Positions 61,706 to 64,000 of a DNA stretch of 64,000 nucleotides are shown here, piece by piece (positions within the stretch are counted from its first letter, which is position 1; each line of letters begins with the position of its first letter). The translations under genes and the position numbers were made by a program. The DNA lies in NCBI RefSeq assembly GCF_000512735.1, contig NZ_CP007028.1, positions 992,001 to 1,056,000 on the forward strand. Reading direction: 5' to 3'. The DNA comes from Thermocrinis ruber (GTDB taxonomy: Bacteria; Aquificota; Aquificia; Aquificales; Aquificaceae). The notes beneath the pieces are model-generated. The model saw only the letters and a list, made by a program, of their open reading frames with translations. It was not told the DNA's origin and made no database searches.

Positions 61706-62146
61706 TTATTGTGCCTCTACTGTGCATCTGACTGATTGATCTTGTGCAAAGCACCTTGCCCTGAAGCCAGGCGCAGTATCAAGCGTTGCGGTTATTCCAC
61801 CACCAGTAGCGGTGCCAAGGTTCACAGTTCCATCGGATCCACAAGTTACGCTTGTGGCTGAAGAGGTAAGGTTAACGTTTCCGCCCGCCGTGCTTACGGT
61901 AGTGTTCCTACAGTTTGGTAAGGGTGAGGTTGAACCAAGTATTGGGTTTACAGTCTGTCCTGCATTTTCCATGCAGTATGCCGCCAAGTCCATTAAGCAT
62001 CCCCTTGCTATAGGCTCCGCGTAGGAGCTTACCCTTGCCTGCCTCTGATACCTTAGATACTGTGGTATTGCCAAGGATGCCAAGATGGCTATGATGGCTA
62101 TAACTACAAGCAACTCAATTAGGGTGAAACCCTTCTGTTGCCTCAT
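61706..62146 (-). CDS. Type IV major-type pilin 1
   Basis: A prepilin of 146 residues. Cleavage after MRQQKG before [20 protein letters not shown] (Glu +5). The mature N-terminal helix matches major pilins, and the C-terminal domain is Gly/Thr/Ser-rich with three or four cysteines. Sequons NTT and NLT occur (CRNTTVS, NVNLTSS). I chose ATG 62146, which has GGGAGG 7 nt upstream; the ATG at 62161 lies before that site. A structured leader of about 60 nt precedes it, and the downstream terminator suggests it is the most abundant product of the operon. Confidence 0.93.
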   Translation of the reverse strand: MRQQKGFTLIELLVVIAIIAILASLAIPQYLRYQRQARVSSYAEPIARGCLMDLAAYCMENAGQTVNPILGSTSPLPNCRNTTVSTAGGNVNLTSSATSVTCGSDGTVNLGTATGGGITATLDTAPGFRARCFAQDQSVRCTVEAQ

Positions 62147-62155
62147 GGCTAAACC

Positions 62156-62196
62156 TCCCATAGAGTTTTTTCCCTCCCGGGACCGGTCCCATAGAG
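62156..62196 (-). promoter_or_regulatory. Pilin 1 leader with repeats and a palindrome
   Basis: On minus, CTCTATGGGA occurs twice (62156-62165 and 62187-62196), 31 bp apart. The copy near the gene contains part of the ribosome-binding site. Between them lies a perfect 12-bp palindrome GGGACCGGTCCC (62179-62190), flanked by CCCTC and GAGGG that could close a larger hairpin. An RNA structure or protein site controlling pilin expression is possible. Confidence 0.45.
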
Positions 62197-62279
62197 GGTT
62201 AGGTTTAATTTTATTCCAGACAAAACAAAAATCAAAGCTTCACAGATGCTTCACAAAAACTCCCTATATTATATTCTCT
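62162..62279. promoter_or_regulatory. Pilin / small-protein divergent intergenic region
   Basis: A 118-nt spacer (133 nt from the chosen pilin start). It holds the minus-strand pilin leader, a minus -10 candidate TAAAAT near 62208-62214, an 11-bp-phased repeat at 62238-62259 and a plus -10 TATTAT at 62267-62272, which is 7 nt before ATG 62280. Confidence 0.5.
62238..62259. promoter_or_regulatory. 11-bp-phased direct repeat (CTTCACA x2)
   Basis: CTTCACAGATG and CTTCACAAAAA are adjacent 11-bp repeats. They end 7 bp before the TATTAT -10 element of the plus-strand gene, the spacing expected when an OmpR/PhoB-type activator replaces the -35. They also lie upstream of the pilin promoter on minus. 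Confidence 0.45.
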
Positions 62280-62570
62280 ATGGGAGACATTACCAAGGCG
62301 GGCTCAAACAGAGGAGACCTTGAGAGGGAGCTGGAAGATATTCTCCGCTTTGCTAAAATGACCTATCAGAGATATGTTTTAACCATAGAGGACTACACGC
62401 GGGAAGAGTTGGAGGGCGATTTGAAGGAATACACACTACAGCTTGAAAACTTTGTTGCCCCTCTTCTGGAAAGGGCTGAAGAAGAGGGGTTAGAGGATAT
62501 TGCCGAAGAGATAGAGGGCTATTACAAAAGGCTTATTGATGCAATAAAGCAAAGGCTTTTGGAGATATGA
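62280..62570 (+). CDS. Small acidic helical protein of unknown function
   Basis: A 96-residue cytoplasmic protein, Glu/Leu-rich and probably two or three long helices (LERELEDILRFAKMTYQRYV; LQLENFVAPLLERAEEEGL). No family is recognised. ATG 62280 is chosen because TATTAT lies 7 nt upstream (leaderless pattern). It overlaps rlmB by ATGA. Its promoter carries the phased CTTCACA repeats. Confidence 0.7.
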   Translation: MGDITKAGSNRGDLERELEDILRFAKMTYQRYVLTIEDYTREELEGDLKEYTLQLENFVAPLLERAEEEGLEDIAEEIEGYYKRLIDAIKQRLLEI

Positions 62571-63292
62571 TCGTTTATGGTAAAAATCCCATTTTAGAAG
62601 CCCTCAGGGCAAACAGACCCATTGAAAAGGTTTTGGTAGCCCATGACGGACATCCTCCCCATCAGGTGGTAAAGCTCTGCAAAGAAAAGGGAATAAAGAT
62701 CCAAAGGGTGCCAAGGCAGAAAATTGAAGAGCTCGCTGGCACAAAAAAGACGCAGGGAATTGTTGCCATTATCAGCCCTGTACCCTTGGTTCCTCCAGAG
62801 GAACTTTTTAAAAAAGCCTTTGAGAAGAACAGTTTCTTTCTGGTTTTGGATCACATAACGGACCCACAGAACGCGGGAAATCTCATAAGGACCTGCGAGG
62901 TTTTCGGTGGGGTTGGAGTGCTTTTGCCCAAAGACCGGAGCTTTCCCATAAATCAAACGGCGGTAAAGGCAAGCTCCGGTGCGGTTTTTCACCTTACCTT
63001 TAGCAGGGTGCCAAGCCTAAGGAGGGCTCTGGAAGAGTTTCAAAGAATGGGTGGCTCTGTGGTGGTTGTAGAAAGAGGAGGAGAGGACATAAGGAGGGTG
63101 CGATTTCCTATGCCCTGTGCCTTGGTGCTTGGTTCAGAGGGAGAGGGCGTCTCCAAAAGCGTCCTTGAGAGGGCAGACCTGGTGGTCTCCATTCCCATGG
63201 TGGGCAAACTCAACTCCTTGAACGTGTCCTCCGCTGGTGCCATTGCCATGTGGGAGGTCTTTAAGGCTTGCGGACTGAATAGAGAAGATTAA
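62567..63292 (+). CDS. rlmB: 23S rRNA 2'-O-methyltransferase, RlmB/SPOUT family
   Basis: A 241-residue TrmH-type SPOUT methyltransferase. N-terminal L30e-like substrate domain (VYGKNPILEALRANRPIEKV), then motif 1 DPQNAGNLIRTCEVFG, motif 2 LVLGSEGEGVSKSVLE and motif 3 IPMVGKLNSLNVSSAGAIAM that forms the knot and binds SAM. RlmB methylates G2251 of 23S rRNA; TrmH-family paralogues with other targets are hard to separate. Confidence 0.92.
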   Translation: MIVYGKNPILEALRANRPIEKVLVAHDGHPPHQVVKLCKEKGIKIQRVPRQKIEELAGTKKTQGIVAIISPVPLVPPEELFKKAFEKNSFFLVLDHITDPQNAGNLIRTCEVFGGVGVLLPKDRSFPINQTAVKASSGAVFHLTFSRVPSLRRALEEFQRMGGSVVVVERGGEDIRRVRFPMPCALVLGSEGEGVSKSVLERADLVVSIPMVGKLNSLNVSSAGAIAMWEVFKACGLNRED

Positions 63293-63303
63293 CTTAATTT
63301 CTT

Positions 63304-64000
63304 ATGCTTACCTTTGAAATTGCCAAAGAGGAGACCCTAAGCCCTAAGGATATAAAGGAACTTCAGGAAGAAATAAGGTCCTTAGCAAGGCAAAAGAACG
63401 CAGTGATCCTTGCCCATTACTACCAAAGACCGGAGGTGCAGGACATTGCGGACTTTGTGGGAGATTCCTTAGAGCTTTCCAGAAAGGCAAGCCAAACGGA
63501 TGCAGACATTATCCTTTTCTGCGGAGTTAGGTTTATGTGCGAAACCGCAAAGATCCTGAACCCCACAAAGAAGGTACTACACCCAAACCCAGAATCAGGC
63601 TGTCCTATGGCGGACATGATAAGACCCGAGCAGGTTTTAAAGCTAAAGGAACAGCATCCCGACGGCGAGGTGGTAGCTTACGTGAATACCTCTGCGGATG
63701 TAAAGGCGGTGTCCGACGTGTGCGTCACATCAGCCAATGCGATAAAAGTTGTCCAAAAGTTGCAGAGCAAAAAGATCATATTCATCCCAGACCAAGCCTT
63801 GGGCAATTGGGTAAAAAAACATGTGCCCGATAAGGAGTTTGTTATATGGCAGGGTTTTTGTCCTCCACACTTTGAATTTACCGCTAAAGAGTTGGAAAGG
63901 CTAAAGCAACAGTTCCCAGATGCTAAAGTGGCGGTACATCCCGAGTGCCACCCCAAAGTCATTGAAATGGCAGACTTTGTGGGCTCCACCTCCCAGATCA
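63304..64000 (+). CDS. nadA: Quinolinate synthase (partial, C-terminus outside window)
   Basis: The frame runs from ATG 63304 to the right edge (about 232 residues visible). It condenses iminoaspartate with dihydroxyacetone phosphate in NAD biosynthesis and uses a 4Fe-4S cluster. Family signatures: ILAHYYQRPEVQDIADFVGD, FCGVRFMCETAKILNP, SGCPMADMI (first cluster Cys), YVNTSADVKAVSDVCVTSANA and WQGFCPPHFEF (second cluster Cys). The third cysteine lies beyond the window. It follows rlmB by 11 nt without a clear ribosome-binding site. Confidence 0.95.
   Translation, partial: MLTFEIAKEETLSPKDIKELQEEIRSLARQKNAVILAHYYQRPEVQDIADFVGDSLELSRKASQTDADIILFCGVRFMCETAKILNPTKKVLHPNPESGCPMADMIRPEQVLKLKEQHPDGEVVAYVNTSADVKAVSDVCVTSANAIKVVQKLQSKKIIFIPDQALGNWVKKHVPDKEFVIWQGFCPPHFEFTAKELERLKQQFPDAKVAVHPECHPKVIEMADFVGSTSQI

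Noticed and set aside
62085-62279. N-terminal extension of the 62280 gene in the same frame.
   Set aside because: The extension is antisense to the pilin 1 leader and start, lacks a ribosome-binding site, and a -10 element sits 7 nt before ATG 62280.

Overview
The window is a gene-dense stretch of a thermophilic bacterial chromosome, most probably from the Aquificaceae (a Hydrogenobacter/Thermocrinis-like organism). That assignment is an inference. It rests on Lys/Glu-rich proteins, almost no intergenic DNA, long runs of functionally unrelated genes, an atpA gene without its partners, a type A2 heme-copper oxidase operon, and type IV pilus genes beside housekeeping genes. There are no insertion sequences, phages, CRISPR arrays or rRNA genes. 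Two leucine tRNA genes are present.

Layout. 1-9.4 kb: a TPR lipoprotein (cut by the window edge), SPOR protein, argS, purD, a 3-hydroxyisobutyrate-dehydrogenase-like gene, kdsB, an IscS-like protein without its PLP lysine, mrp, a DnaQ-like exonuclease and a polyprenyl diphosphate synthase. 9.4-15.5 kb (minus): atpA, DUF72, a pabC-like gene that reads through a tRNA-Leu gene, dcd, then a thioredoxin-TolC-short HlyD set. 15.6-19.5 kb: a signalling operon with an MglA-like GTPase, a protein with PATAN/DUF4388-like repeats, an OmpR-family regulator and an atypical histidine kinase. 19.5-23.6 kb: ftsB-like, eno, thiE, uvrD. 23.7-27.9 kb: cytochrome oxidase operon (III, SCO, II, I and a small membrane protein) behind an FNR/CRP-like operator. 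28-29.8 kb: rpsB, grpE and a membrane protein. 29.8-42.6 kb (minus): eleven tightly packed genes (DUF167, folD, cysS, moeA, leuC, ftsH, a PAS-GGDEF protein, a lipoate ligase-DUF116 fusion, pgpA and two SurA/PpiC-like chaperones). 42.6-51.8 kb: tRNA-Leu, tig-clpP-clpX, a beta-propeller/coiled-coil/AAA+ protein, an RlpA-like lipoprotein, a glycosyltransferase, a polysaccharide deacetylase and a coiled-coil protein. 51.9-62.2 kb: a type IV pilus region with a PilY1-like adhesin and four minor pilins on plus, and two major-type pilins plus an STT3/PglB-type oligosaccharyltransferase on minus. 62.3-64 kb: a small helical protein, rlmB and the start of nadA.

Most interesting points: (1) an operon pilin-pilin-STT3 whose pilins carry N-glycosylation sequons, suggesting a dedicated pilin N-glycosylation system; (2) an IscS-like protein that has lost several PLP-site residues, next to an Mrp without its second CxxC cysteine; (3) a coding frame that has no stop before a tRNA gene and runs through all of it; (4) an MglA GTPase/PATAN/two-component operon; (5) a lipoate ligase-DUF116-CdhB-like triple fusion; (6) a consistent pattern of -10 hexamers 6-9 nt before start codons, implying leaderless mRNAs, often arranged as overlapping symmetric divergent promoters. 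Nearly all convergent gene pairs overlap at their 3' ends.
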